From the NCBI GenBank assembly GCA_964030475.1, contig CAXIPT010000002.1, positions 15,428,590 to 15,492,589 on the forward strand: a stretch of 64,000 nt of DNA, read 5' to 3'. Under the pieces are notes generated by a model. That model did not search any database, was not told the DNA's origin, and saw nothing but the letters and a program-made list of their open reading frames with translations. Source of the DNA: Tethya wilhelma (lineage: Eukaryota; Porifera; Demospongiae; Tethyida; Tethyidae). Made by a program: the position numbers and the translations under genes. Positions 34,701-46,213 of the stretch are shown here, piece after piece; positions within the stretch are counted from its first letter, which is position 1, and each line of letters starts with the position of its first letter.

Positions 34701-34900
34701 AATTATCTGATTATACTCCATTTTTACCACATAAATTTACTATACTATATCTTACCTGAAGACTGAGGGGTATCTACAGCAGGAAGTAGATCAGCACTCT
34801 TCCCACAAGTAGCCAGATGTGGTGATTCAGAATTTATAATATCCTCCTCCTCCTCCTCCTGGCTGGAGAGAAGTTGCTCGTTCTCTGATACTTGATCCAT
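31730..34900 (-). CDS. MATE family multidrug/toxin extrusion transporter, centre missing
   Basis: Exons (minus): 34900-34756, 34675-34530, 34466-34376, 34272-34259, 34189-34121, 34065-34017, 33950-33851, 33786-33744, 33597-33455, then 33302-33194, 33117-33051, 32985-32916, 32778-32551, 32389-31730. MATE transporters export organic cations in exchange for protons. Visible motifs: the first helix region QVLYLIASLFVGHF, LSTGASTLCPQSYGFKNYKRVGII, LNSESILLLLRQ, VPLGLTVAVNVRVGNELGAG, GDQIQGTISGVLRGTGRQ. Reading phase and protein content break at the single N (33448): about 100 residues of the middle are absent, so exons were lost at a contig join. The C-terminus has a long acidic cytosolic part, then one more helix (KGAVFTVGILLLLVGSLLAG) and an extracellular Asn-glycosylation-type tail. 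A 14-base microexon (34259-34272) is needed to keep ALGNS in frame. Confidence 0.88.
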
Positions 34901-35102
34901 TCTCACTGCTATTCCATTTGGCGCTCACTCACATCGAGGGTCATGCAGCCCCACCCACATAATGACAGTGGCTGAAAGTTGTTATGAGCATGCGCAAATA
35001 AAAAAAGCACGTGTATATCGTATGTACAAGCACCCAATAAATTATGATATAGATTATATAGACTACGTACAGGGTACGTATGTCTATATAATCTAAGATT
35101 AT
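34901..35102. promoter_or_regulatory. divergent promoter, MATE / FEM1-like
   Basis: Only 202 bp separate the two start codons. It includes GAGCATGCGCAAA near 34987, half of an NRF-1-like site, and an inverted pair TATAGATTATATAGAC / GTCTATATAATCTA around GTACGTACAGGGTACGTA (35048-35096). Confidence 0.5.
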
Positions 35103-37026
35103 ATGATGTCTTCGCTCCTATCCAAGGCAAAGAGGCCTCGTTTCATGGTATCTGAGGAAAGTGACCCTCTCAAATCTGTTATAGACTGTATAGAAGATGG
35201 AACAGATCTCAACAACTTCAAGCTCCAGCTGAATCAGGCTACACATCTCAAGCACTTCAAAGCTAGACTTGCGATGGAGGAGGTTGCCCTAGGATGGTCT
35301 CCACTAGTAACAGCAGCTCAGAATAACCGTGTAGATATCCTCAGCTACATCCTAGATACGTTTGCAGTCAATGTTGAACAGGAATCAACAGTGGTCCTAA
35401 ATCAGGGATTGGTAGATTCTGTGCTGCTCAACTACATGTTTGAGCCAAGAGACTCAGCAACTGCTCTGTGGATTGCTTGTGCACTTGGAAATCTTGAATG
35501 TGCCAAGCTGTTGATTTCTCAAGGAGCTGATGTCAAACCGTGATTTGTGCACATTTCGGTGCATTAGTCCATTCTGGATTGCTGTAGGTATTGGTCATCT
35601 CGAAGTCTGTGAACTGCTTTATGAAAACAATGCCGACATAGAACTATCTTGTGCAGAATATCATTTCACTCCATTGACTCAGGCCATTATATGTGAAAAG
35701 ACTGACCTTGTTGAGTTCTTGGTCAAGAAAGGGGCAAATGTTAATCGTATAGATTCTTGTGGTTCTACTCCACTACATTTGAGTTACGACTCACTCGATA
35801 TTACCAAGATTCTTGTTGAAGCTGGTGCAAAGAATGTTCCCAGTAAGGATGGTCTAACTCCTACGTTGCTTGCTGCAATGAACAGCACCGCCGTGATGGA
35901 TTACCTCATTGATGCATTTCAGTGTAGCACTAGGGAAGTGTATGATTGCTATTGCATTCGAGTTGCATCAATCGTACATGATACTAAAAATTCTATTCAA
36001 GCTGCTCCATTCTTGCTCAAGGCTGTTCAGCTAAGAATTTCTAATCCTGATCTATTCACTGATCTTCCTCCACCTGATGAAATCTATGAAGATATCCGAG
36101 AACCTTCAACCATGACCGGCTACCTTACCACTGTACAGAGTATGACGAGAATGTATTTTGTCAGTTCCATATATTTTGAGCGAATTTTGGGGTCTAATGT
36201 ACATCAAGACATACTATCAATCAAGGATTGTGTGAATGATACTTTTGCCAATCATGATTACGATAAATGTATTCAATTTTGTCAGAGGTTACTTAACATA
36301 GCAAGTAGCCGCGGTGTTTATCACAGACAAACATTTCCATTTGATCTTGTGGATGTTATGGACAAAGTGACTAAAATGTCAATTGTTGATCAAGAGTTTG
36401 TCCCAGATGTTGAACCATTGTTCCGAATATGTTTAGATACACTCAAGAGGGATAATAAGAATGAGCATCTGGTTTCCTGCATCTGTCAACTCCTTACAAC
36501 CTGGATAAAACTAGTCGAAGAATGCATCCATGATGGAGACCAGCAAAATAAGGAGCACAAGAGGATAATGAACGCTGTCTCAGATATGAGTGATTCATAT
36601 CACGGCCCTTCTATTGTTTGTGCTTGCCTTCTTGAAGTAAGATCTAGATTCACTAAGGAAATTCCTCTTGAGAAAGTTGTTGTACTGTTTCTTGATCAGG
36701 GCTGCTCAGTTCAGAGTGCAGATAAAAGTGGAAACTATCCTCTACATTTAGCTGTACAACTAAAGCATCCAGTAGGTGTGAAGTGTATCGAGACACTTCT
36801 GGAATATGGTGCACATATTGATGCTGTAAACGTTAACAAGAAAACAGCAATGGATGTTTGTATTCCTGAATTCAGAAAGAAACTTGATTCGTTACTCTTC
36901 CAGCAAACCAGTCTTCAGTGTTTGGCTGCACGTGTGATTGTTCAGCACAACATACCTTACACTGAGTATCTGCCAAGTGGATTAGTTGAGTTTATTTCCT
37001 GGCATTCTGGGGCTGATTACAGATAG
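35103..37026 (+). CDS. FEM1: FEM1-like ankyrin-repeat protein, intronless, one frameshift
   Basis: FEM1 proteins are ankyrin-repeat substrate receptors of CUL2 E3 ubiquitin ligases that read C-terminal degrons. Two overlapping frames (35103-35543 and 35530-37026) make one protein of about 640 residues. N-terminal ankyrin repeats include LGWSPLVTAAQNNRVDILSYI, ALWIACALGNLECAKLLISQGADV, then in the second frame IGHLEVCELLYENNADIE, VEFLVKKGANVNRIDSCGST. A helical middle follows. C-terminal repeats (NYPLHLAVQL, IETLLEYGAHIDAVN) lead to the FEM1 end motif SLQCLAARVIVQHNIPY and LVEFISWH. The shift falls at an A-run (GTCAAACCG, about 35533-35541), where one A fewer restores the frame. It is either a sequencing error or a real null allele. 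The absence of introns suggests a retrocopy. Confidence 0.75.
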
Positions 37027-37402
37027 TTTATATGATCCCATTTATATGACCCATATATTCTTGGCATTAGAAGTTAGCAAAGAAATTAATTGTAATTTGA
37101 GAACAACTGTACTATGGCGTGCCGTATGTACCAAAAAGTATTTCATTTATAAAGTTTAATGACAACCCACATTTTATATAAATGATGCTCTCCATTTATT
37201 TATATGTAACTCTTAATTTATAAATGGTGATCCTCATTTAGATAATACCTACACCTGTACTGCGTTATGCATGGTCAGCAAGATTGTATTTGTGGCTAAA
37301 CAGAATGTTGATTGCATGCAGAGGGTAAGTACCTGGGGATTACCCGTACAAAGTCGTATATATGTCTGCAGTACCCGGTACGCCTAGAATATAGATCTAG
37401 GT

Positions 37403-40400
37403 ATGAAGCTGTTTCAAGTGATCTTGCTGTCTAGCTTGCTTTTAGCTGTGCTAGGTTTTCCAGTTGAATATTTGAGAGGTAAGCTAGACCATGAATATAA
37501 TTATGCATTGTTTAATAATAATATTATTTTGGGGATGGTTTCAACAGTGATAAAGTACAACCCCGGACAAGTTATAAATGATGTGAATACTACTACACAC
37601 AATGGGACTATTCTACAATGTTTTGAGAATATCAATGTTCTTAATAATGTTCCTGTACGTAAGTTGTTTTAGACATTTATGTGTTCCATAATCAGAGAAT
37701 TGGTCATCTACTAAAATAAAGTCATGAATAATCCTAATCATAATGTGGTCTCATGGGCCAGATGTTCTTTGTGGGTGGAGTAGAGGGAGGAAAAAAAAAG
37801 GGTGGGGGGGAATTGCTGGTCAGAGCCGCCAGGTTTGTGAAACTTTGGAATGTAATGTCACGTACTTGTATTTATACATGTGACAATAATTATTGACAAT
37901 CATGAAGAAATATGAGTGCTCAACTGAGTCTAAAAACTCTAGTATAGCTTAAAACATTTTAACGATTGCTGCTCTTTACTGTAACGCAGCCAATTTGAGG
38001 TATTTGGCACTAGTGGGTTTGCTTCATTTTAAGACCAACACTAATTAGCACTTTGCCGGAATGCAACGGATCGCTGAATTCACTGACATTTTGTACTCAT
38101 GACCGGATACAAACTAAAGTTTAAAGGTTTTACAGAAACCTGGCGACTCTGACCAGACCTTCTTTCCCTTTTTCTCCCCTCCTCTTCCCCCTCCCCCTTC
38201 AGTTAAAGTCAGAAATAGCAGCATTAAAACTTGCCAAAATTTGCATAATAATGATTATTATTAATAATATAAATTATGAGATAGTTATAGAAGCTTAGGT
38301 GATCGATTGATTCTTCTTGGTACAGCTATGTCGTGGGTTCATATCAGGAATAGTACTCAGTGTGATATTGATTCTACTGGGAGTCGTCTGTGTGTGTACA
38401 TGTGTTGGTTGTCGTGTTTTTACGATAAGAAAAAGGCTTAGGTGAGTGCAATGTGATCATAAAATTAATATTATTAACATTTTTTGTGTGTGATCATAGG
38501 CATGCTCCACATGAGCAGTTGCATGGCAGTGATGCGATTCACAGTGACAGAATAAAGAGGGGTATTACTTGACTGATATATTTTTATTGTATATTGTTCC
38601 TTCACATTAATCATGCATACTTGTTACTAATAATTATTACAAAGATAATGCCTGCCAAGCAACAGTGGCTTACCTTAGGTTACAGATGCAAAGAAGTGAT
38701 AGCAACCCAAGTGCTCACTACAGTTTGAAAGATGAGGTGCTCAATGATATAGGTACAGACCTTTAATTTCCTGTTGTGTCTCAATGGGTACTGGTTATTA
38801 ATACAAACATAACATTGTATACTATAGTGACTTACTTTACATACTCACATCAAGAGTATAATTATACTCTTGCTCTCATGTAGGGAGTCGTGTATCCAAG
38901 TATTGGTATAAAGCAAGTTCTTCCATTGGGCGTCAGACTGATGCTGCTTTTATTATCACAAACGTCAGTAATATTATGTTTCATAAAATGATATCAGATA
39001 ATCTTGTATTGACTTTTGTCACAACTTTAGGCTGAAGCTCCACAATATTGCCCCCTTTCACAAGAGGATGGAAAGGAATTGAAGCAAAATACTCTCATAA
39101 TCAATGAGTTCATTAGTGAATTGGGCAGGGTATGTGAAGTGCACTCACCAGGGATACCCAAGACCTTACAGTTGTTGCCAGGGTGATGGAGTGGTTATAA
39201 TTAGTAATATGGACTGTCAACTTTATGATAGAGGGTTTAGAGAATGGTAGATGGTTTTGTTTCTTGACTCTATTTATCTGGAGAAGTCTGGAGAGGTTCA
39301 CTTTTATTTATTGCCAAGGTACATCAATGTAGAGAATTAAGCTCCTGAAACAAAATATCCTGCCTGTTGTTCATGACATTCCCCCCACCATAGCTATATA
39401 TGTTCCCCTCATGTCCTTAATTTTTAGCTAGTGGGCACATAATATTATTATGCACATCCATAGCCTCATATCCAGACCTTGCCCTCATTAGTAGGGCTAG
39501 GTTAGTCTCATCAGGTCAAAGGGGAGCCTGCAGCTGGGGATGAGACTACCAAGCTACAGGCTCTCCCTAGTCATTGATATAGGAAGCGAGAGAGCCTTGT
39601 ATAACCTCATGCCCATGAAGGCTCGGAATATTCACGAGGGAGATCGAAACCTGGGAACAAGGCTAAGCCTTGTATGTACCATGTGTGTCACTCAGTGTGT
39701 GCATGTGTAACCACAATTAATGTCCTGTAACTAGTATACTGTATCTATAGCATCCTCTCCTCCACCCAATAAAAGAGATTGGTTTCTTTGAGAACAGAAA
39801 ACAAGTGATCATTATTCAACCGTTAATGCCCAATGGATCACTCAAAGACATGATATATAGAGTAGGTTGTTAGCTAAGAGTGAATCTTGTGAACAAAATC
39901 ACCTCAAGGCCTTTTCTCATAATAGGTTTCCTGGGATAAAGACTGGAAAGAGAAGTACCCTAGTCCTGAAGCAATCAGAAAATGGCATTTGAAAACCACT
40001 ACTCGCAGTCAACCTGAAGGTACTAGATGGTTTCTATATGCAAAGACGTTCATAAATGTCTTTGTTTTAGATTGCCTATTTAGCTGGTGAATGTACGGTA
40101 CTAGTGGTGTGGTTCAACTTGCATGGTTGTGTTCATGCAGTTGGCTATAAAAGAGGAGCAATTAACTCGGATCTTGAGCATGGAGATTATGAACCAATTA
40201 GTTCGGATATGATTTTACTAGGTGAACCAATTCTACCTAAATACAAAGGACTGCATGTGGAGGATATAGCAAAGTATGGCTGGCAAATACTGAAGGTACA
40301 CTAATAATAGATATTGACAATAACAATTACGTATACCATTGATCCGGAAATTTTTACTGTCAATATTATTCATTTGTTGAATTTTCACCATTTCGCTACA

Positions 40401-40489
40401 GAATGTACTTTACTTGTACAAACAATATATCACTCACACACTCACACACTCACACACTCACACACTCACACACTCACACACTCACACAC

Positions 40490-40522
<33 letters not shown>

Positions 40523-41035
40523 CAGGCCATGGTTTTCCTTAAAAAGCAGGGTTTCCCCCCGCTGGACCATGTTCAGAGTGGTAACGTCTTTGTCCAAGAT
40601 GGCGTGTGCAAGTTGGGTGGCTATGAGAACACACTCCTTGGCTACAAATCTAGATTCAGTGCACATGTGCTGAGGGGTTATCAACTTAAGCACGTAGATG
40701 TGATAATGTTTGGTGAGTCCGTAATTTCACCCTCACTTCCTAATTAATTTTTGTTTTGCCGCTCACCTCAGGGCATCTGGTGTTTGAAATGAGCTGTGGA
40801 TATGAACTCACCACTGTGGCTCCAACTCGTCAAGATTACCAGATAGTGAAGACTAGATATTCAAAACTTGAAGAGGTGTTGCGATACATCTTTGCTCCTC
40901 ACAGTGTTCAAGAGGTATAGAAACTTACCAAAACAACCAACATCTGCACTATTACTGTTTTTGTTATTGCATGTAACTAAATTGCAGATAATGAATCACA
41001 ATTTTTTCAAGTCAGAAGCGATACGTATAGATCAG
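37403..41035 (+). CDS. transmembrane PXK/SLOB-class pseudokinase, 3' end missing
   Basis: Thirteen exons: 37403-37478, 37548-37654, 38326-38441, 38500-38561, 38666-38752, 38884-38963, 39031-39129, 39751-39861, 39926-40019, 40141-40295, 40526-40712, 40772-40914, 40988-41035. A signal peptide (MKLFQVILLSSLLLAVLGF) leads a short ectodomain of about 40 residues, then a helix FISGIVLSVILILLGVVCVC and a basic stop-transfer. The cytosolic part resembles the PXK/SLOB kinase homology region: YKASSSIGRQTDAAFII, IINEFISELGRHPLLHPI, IIIQPLMPNGSLKDMIYR, VEDIAKYGWQILKAMVFL, VQSGNVFVQDGVCKLGGYENT, VDVIMFGHLVFEMSCGYEL. The HRD aspartate is absent (DHVQSGN) and DFG is replaced by LGGYE, so it is a predicted pseudokinase. 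PXK itself has a PX domain rather than a signal peptide. The C-terminus is not found before the foldback element and N at 42152. Confidence 0.65.
39440..39700. repeat. intronic segment with inverted motifs
   Basis: Part of the 39130-39750 intron. Pairs such as AGTCTCATC / GATGAGACT and CCAGACCTTG / CAAGGCTAAG suggest a decayed foldback element. No coding content was seen. Confidence 0.35.
40432..40525. repeat. compound microsatellite (CACACT)n(CAA)n abutting a splice acceptor
   Basis: About ten units of an ACTCAC/ACACTC hexamer-octamer mix, then about eleven CAA units that run directly into CACAG|GCC, the acceptor of the pseudokinase exon at 40526. There is no pyrimidine tract. Confidence 0.85.
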
Positions 41036-41491
41036 GTATAGTTTCACATTATAATGAAAGGCACCATATGCATGGTGCACAACCCTCGGCGTATATACAC
41101 TGTGATGACAATATTTATTGTATGCATTATAATGAGGCAATGAGGAAGGATATCGAGGCATGATTGTACGTATACTGTCAGCATTGCAATCTCATGTAAA
41201 ACACACTTTCTATACTTTACTGCAGCTGTATAACATCGAGGCTGGCAATGCATGCAGACTATATACTGTGCATGGGCGTGGCTACTTAGGCAACGTCGCG
41301 ATCATAATATTATCACAAGCTATCTTGCTGCAGAGTTTGCAAAACACAAGCGCTTGGACTAGAAATACTCTGTTACGTCTAAGCATTTATACTAGAGTCA
41401 GTGTCGCTATCTCAGACTTCCAGTGATTTAGCGAGGTGCAGCTAGCGCACGATCAGGCAACTCTCGTTAGCTCGCTATACATATACGTACA

Positions 41492-42151
41492 AGTAGTAAA
41501 AATTTCAAAAAAATAAGCAGTGTAGGAATGGGCAGTGCATTAAAAAGTATTGGAACAAGGCAGGGTCTCAATTTCGGCACATGACTACTTCATTTTTATT
41601 CTTGATCCTTCATATGGATTTTCAGTGTTGTGTTGCGATGATCTGTACAATAGTACCGTAGCTTATTCATTGTATTGGTTCAAATTTCTCAGTACTGTAG
41701 CTAATCACTTGGCTATACTAAAGTAATAGAGTAAACTATAAGAGACAGGTATATAACTTAAACTAGACTGCCGGCCAAGAGTTGGGCATAAAAATGAAGT
41801 AGTCATGTGCCGAAATTGAGACCCTGCCTTGTTCCAATACTTTAAATGCACTGCCCATTCCTACACTGCTTATTTTTTTGAAATTTTTACTACTTGTTCA
41901 TTCAATTTTTTCAACACTACAGTGTGGAGACTATTAGAGACTGGTTAGTCCGTACAAAAAGCTTGAGTAGCAGCTATACATGCACTACATTATGCTGCAA
42001 GAGGCTAATGCGCATGCGCATAGTAATGCCACGTGGATAGATGACCTTTGAACTCTACCTACAAAGATGGCTGCATTGTAGTACATGAATTTATACACTA
42101 AGTTTCAAAGCTTTCTAGTTTTTGTTTAGGCCTATTTATGATGAAAACGAA
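41492..42151 (+). mobile_element. foldback DNA element, copy C (cut by an N)
   Basis: Hairpin 41492-41895 and following arm to the N at 42152. I saw almost no difference from copy D (55053 onward) over this length, so it inserted recently, or one copy is an assembly duplicate. Confidence 0.8.
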
Positions 42152-42152
42152 N

Positions 42153-43545
42153 GTTCAAAGATGAGAGAACAAGTAAGTGATATCCTTGTCTTCCTACTGT
42201 ACATGTGTGATTTCTGTGAACTTTCAGAGGGAGTTTCACTCAAGAAGCATGAGAAATAGCAAGCAGACATGATCTTAGAGCTAGCTGGATAATGCACCCA
42301 CATGTTTGTGTGTGTGTGTGTGGATGTGACATAGCGTAGGAAGAATTCCACCACTGGTGCATGGTTTCCCATTGTTCCTCATTGTTCATGTTGCAGTTCT
42401 ATTCTTGCAAATCTGTAGCAGGCAATGCTTGATACAAAGCCAAGAGAAAGAGGGGTGCCTAATTCTAAGAAATATTGCTCAAAATTTGCACCAAAGCAAG
42501 GCCCAAAACATTACATCAACAAGGACAAGAAACAATGCATTAATTTATGGTCTATATGGAGTAGCCATTCTTTAGGGGGAGACAGACAAAGAACGAGGCT
42601 AACTGATGACTGTCTTCTTAGCAGAGGGAACTGGTCAGGAGATTGCGAACATATAATTAAGTACCACTGTATAAAGAGGAAGCCATTTTTGCCTAGAACA
42701 AACCAGGCTAGCTGATGGTCTTCTTCCTAGCATGCACAGACAGAGAACCAACTGATGTGGGAAGACAAAAATGTCGTATACACAATGTGGAAAGAAAAAT
42801 CTTTCTTATTAGGAAGCCATCAACCTTGCCTCACACATTCCTCACTCAGGGTGGGTGACCACACTAATGAAATCATCTCACCAGATCTAGCTAACACAAA
42901 ACACCAGGTCCTGTCCCAAGTAGCAGCCACAACCACCACATATTGTGTACACACAAACACACACATAGCAACATTCCAGGAAGGCTTTCACAATGGCACT
43001 GCATTTCATAGTAGAATAACTCTCACAGTAGCCTAACCAGCCTGGCTACATACATACATACATACATACACCAGTACAGCTGCTAGCAGCGAGGTGGCAC
43101 CACTGATTGGCATGATTGATTGTTTTGTGTGAAAAATGTTCTCGGGCGATTTTTCTTCCATTGTTGGACTAATTAGAGCCGGGAAATTAATTAGAGGAAT
43201 GACTGGAATTGTTTCGCATGGCATTCCATTGGCATGAGGTGAATGGACAGACAGACAGACAGCTAGTTGGTTGGTTTGGTCATTGGCTGGCGGAAAAATT
43301 TTTGGGATGGTTAAGTATTAAGGTAAATCACTGGCTACTTCTTGTTGCGTTGGGGGAGTTGAATGTGAATTTACAATGGAAAGTTCAAAGCTCTTTCAAA
43401 CAGAAAGGAGCTGAACTCTTGGTATGAAGATATTTCAGGGACTAAATTAAACTTTTCTAAAGTAAACAGAAGGAACTAAGACACTACTTTACCTGCATAT
43501 CTATCTAAGTGCCTGATCAGATGGGACTACAAGTTAAATACAACC
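42153..43545. other. no recognisable gene; start of next contig
   Basis: The sequence after the N shows short open frames without family motifs. There is a (CATA)n run near 43047-43070 and a (GACA)n run near 43246. It should contain downstream exons of receptor A, but none was found. Confidence 0.4.
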
Positions 43546-43602
43546 TCAAGCTAAAAGACACACATACACACATACATACACACACAGATTCAAATGACTC
43601 AC

Positions 43603-43786
43603 CTGAAACAGTGTGGCATTATTGGTGCCAGCAAACAGGAACAACTGTCCATCCAGACTAGCTACTGTCATGGAAACAAACTCCACACGAGTGAGATTTA
43701 GAGCAAGCAGCGATGTCTTGGTGAGGTCATCATCTACTTCCAGGCCAGGACGGAGTGCACCAACCAGAGAGCATTCATTCTGACTC

Positions 43787-43838
<52 letters not shown>

Positions 43839-44892
43839 TGTGTACGCAAAATAAACTCACGTCAATCACATCTTGACTGAATCCTGTTGGACAAGGTCTC
43901 AATTGATCATCTCTTTCAAACCCCACCATCCCAGCCCCTCCCAGACACTGGCGAAACTTCTGTGTCATTCTACTGTTAATCTCATCAATGCTGAATGCAC
44001 ACACACCCACTTCAAACTGGTCCATCATCATTACACTGCTTACGGAGAGCAGAAGAGCATCACCTTCAGGTGCTTCTTTAAAGGAAGCTGCAGTAGCAAA
44101 ACCAGTCCCCTGTCGGGTTGGTGAAATATTACACTGTAGTTCTAGCTCAAAGTGAGATGTGAAGGTGGTACCAATTGAGGTACCCGTGTCATTTTGACAG
44201 ATTCTCACCACTCGTGTGGTCATATCTGAAGAACGCACTACAAAGTAACTCAAGCTGTTGTGGACAAACTGGGTGAGGTACTTTGTCGTATCTGTGCTCC
44301 CTGCAAGCTCAGTACGCTCAGCCTGCTTCTCAAATCCAAAGTTATTGCTGCCATCAACATTCAAGAGAATTCCTTTGAAGATCCGCGGCGATTCATCACC
44401 ATTGGAAGTCTCTCCGATGGTCAAATCAGACCTGCTGCTGGTAGCTCCTGGAGCAAGCACTCCAACAGCGTTATCAGTGTCCATCTGTATCAAGACCGAC
44501 CCGGGCTGCACACGCCACGACACAGAGAATAAGTCGGAGATGTCTGCCAAGAAGCACTCATCTGTGTTGCAGGAGAGGATGCGATCTTCGTAGTTGCCAC
44601 CTGGTTGATCTGAGAGAAGAAGTCGGTTCGGAGCAGTTAGTGGTCTTCTCTGCTGCATTTGCAGGTCAATGTTTAGCCGATAGAGAGCATTGCTGGAGCC
44701 TAGTAAAATGTTTGAATCCACTATGACCAAGTTCCGCAGTATTTCCTCATCATTTTGAGGACAGAAGGACAGATTTCCATTTGTGCTCTGTGCAGCGATG
44801 AAAGTTCTTGATAGGGACACTGCTAAAGTCAATAGCAAAGACACTAGTACTCTGTGACTCTTCCTCATGGTGGGCTGGTTTGTGTAGTTCAC
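43603..44892 (-). CDS. receptor A: truncated Sema-domain receptor
   Basis: Two exons on the minus strand: 44892 (or the later Met at 44868) to 43861, and 43779-43603. A signal peptide (VLVSLLLTLAVSLS) is followed by most of a Sema beta-propeller: ILLGSSNALYRLNIDL, SLSYFVVRSSDMTTRVVRIC with ELQCNIS, and the blade motif VCAFSIDEINSRMTQKFRQC, then FVSMTVASLDGQLFLFAGTNN. Sema-domain receptors (plexins, MET/RON) continue with PSI and IPT domains, which are not present before the N at 42152. A TG microsatellite (43796-43833) fills the single intron. It is more divergent than receptors B and D, which share their N-termini. Confidence 0.7.
43796..43833. repeat. (TG)n microsatellite
   Basis: About 18 TG units, interrupted once by TATA, in the intron of receptor A. 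Confidence 0.9.
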
Positions 44893-44899
44893 ACTTTAT

Positions 44900-46205
44900 C
44901 TCTTGTCTACATGAAGTTTAGTTTAGTTTCTCCCCCTTTTCAGAGCAGCTGCAAGTTTCAAAACATTTGCAAAAACAGCTGGATGAATTTAATAGTGTGG
45001 TTTTCATCCAAGGTTATTCTCACAATATTCATGCACAGCAAATACACACGAGGCACATTAGCTCTGCTAATTAACCACCAGAATGGCGTAGAATAAAGCT
45101 ATTCACACACTCTCTGCACACGATCAACAGCTGCGTCAATGACTATTTGACACCTTTCTTTTGAAACTGAAGACGGACAAGTTTTAGTGCTGCTTCTAGA
45201 TTTTTAACCCAGATAGATCAGCACACACACATACAAAAAGCCCACTCATTTTATAAATATACGAGCTTATCATTTCGTGGGTAAGCTACTATACAAACTT
45301 ACGTTCTTGAACAGACCCTACTGATAAAATGATCAGAAGTACTTGTCAGATTTTCTTGAAGTAGATAATTTAGGTACTCTAAGCTAAATCACTTGCTATT
45401 GGTGTGTATGTCGAACTAGACAATTTCTAACATATTATACATGAAGACTTACATGTACAGACTCCTTTCTGCTATGTAAGTGGACGCACACCACACAAGA
45501 TTTGCACTGTCACAGGAAATTCACAGCATGCCATTAGCAAAGCAAATGCCACAGTTTGACCGCAAAATTCACTTGAACTTTGACCCTTTCACTTTTGCGC
45601 ATGCGTATAACGGTATCTATGGCAACCTTCATTTTTTGGCGCGAAAATCAAGCAATGACGGTTGGAGCTACAGCAAGAATTTGTCCTGCTGTGTACCACC
45701 ATAGTACCACAAGCTAACTTCTTAGTCTCCAGTTACCAGCAGGTAGATATGGTGCTAATATAGTATATATGAATAATGATGGAGTTTCTTTACCGGCTGG
45801 ATGCATGTTATACTTGTAGGTATGATGTACTCTTTCGCTGGTATACAGTACTCTGTGGCAGCTGGACAAGCACATCACAATGATAGAGTCTATGGACAAT
45901 CTCTGCTTATGAGTCTCTGCCATGGCAACAACCATAGATAATATAGCTATGCAACAACCAAGGTACTGTAATCTAGTGTTAATCGTGGTAAGGTTTACAA
46001 TGATTGCTGAAATTAGTCAGCAAACTTTAACCAGGGGAATGAAAACATTACCAAGTAGTCACATGTTCCTATATAGTTCTAATTTTATATAGCTATAAAA
46101 CAATATAAAGCATATAATAGTTGCACAATAATGCAGTCTTCTAGCAACCATAATCTACGGTATAAACTATAAAACAAATTAAAGTGGTTTGGGGGACTGC
46201 AGTTA
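44900..46205. other. intergenic between receptors A and B
   Basis: No gene was seen. The 45595-45610 stretch has a GCGCATGCG motif, perhaps part of a promoter of receptor A or a mobile element fragment. Confidence 0.45.
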
Positions 46206-46213
46206 AAATCAAA

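Noticed and set aside
35103..35543. Treating the first ankyrin frame as a separate gene
   Set aside because: The second frame continues the same repeat in register after a one-base shift, and the C-terminal FEM1 motif is only in the second part.
40314..40747. Open frames with Thr/His or Gln repeats
   Set aside because: They read through the intronic microsatellite; only the 40526-40712 part is a real exon, in the frame starting AMVFLKKQ.
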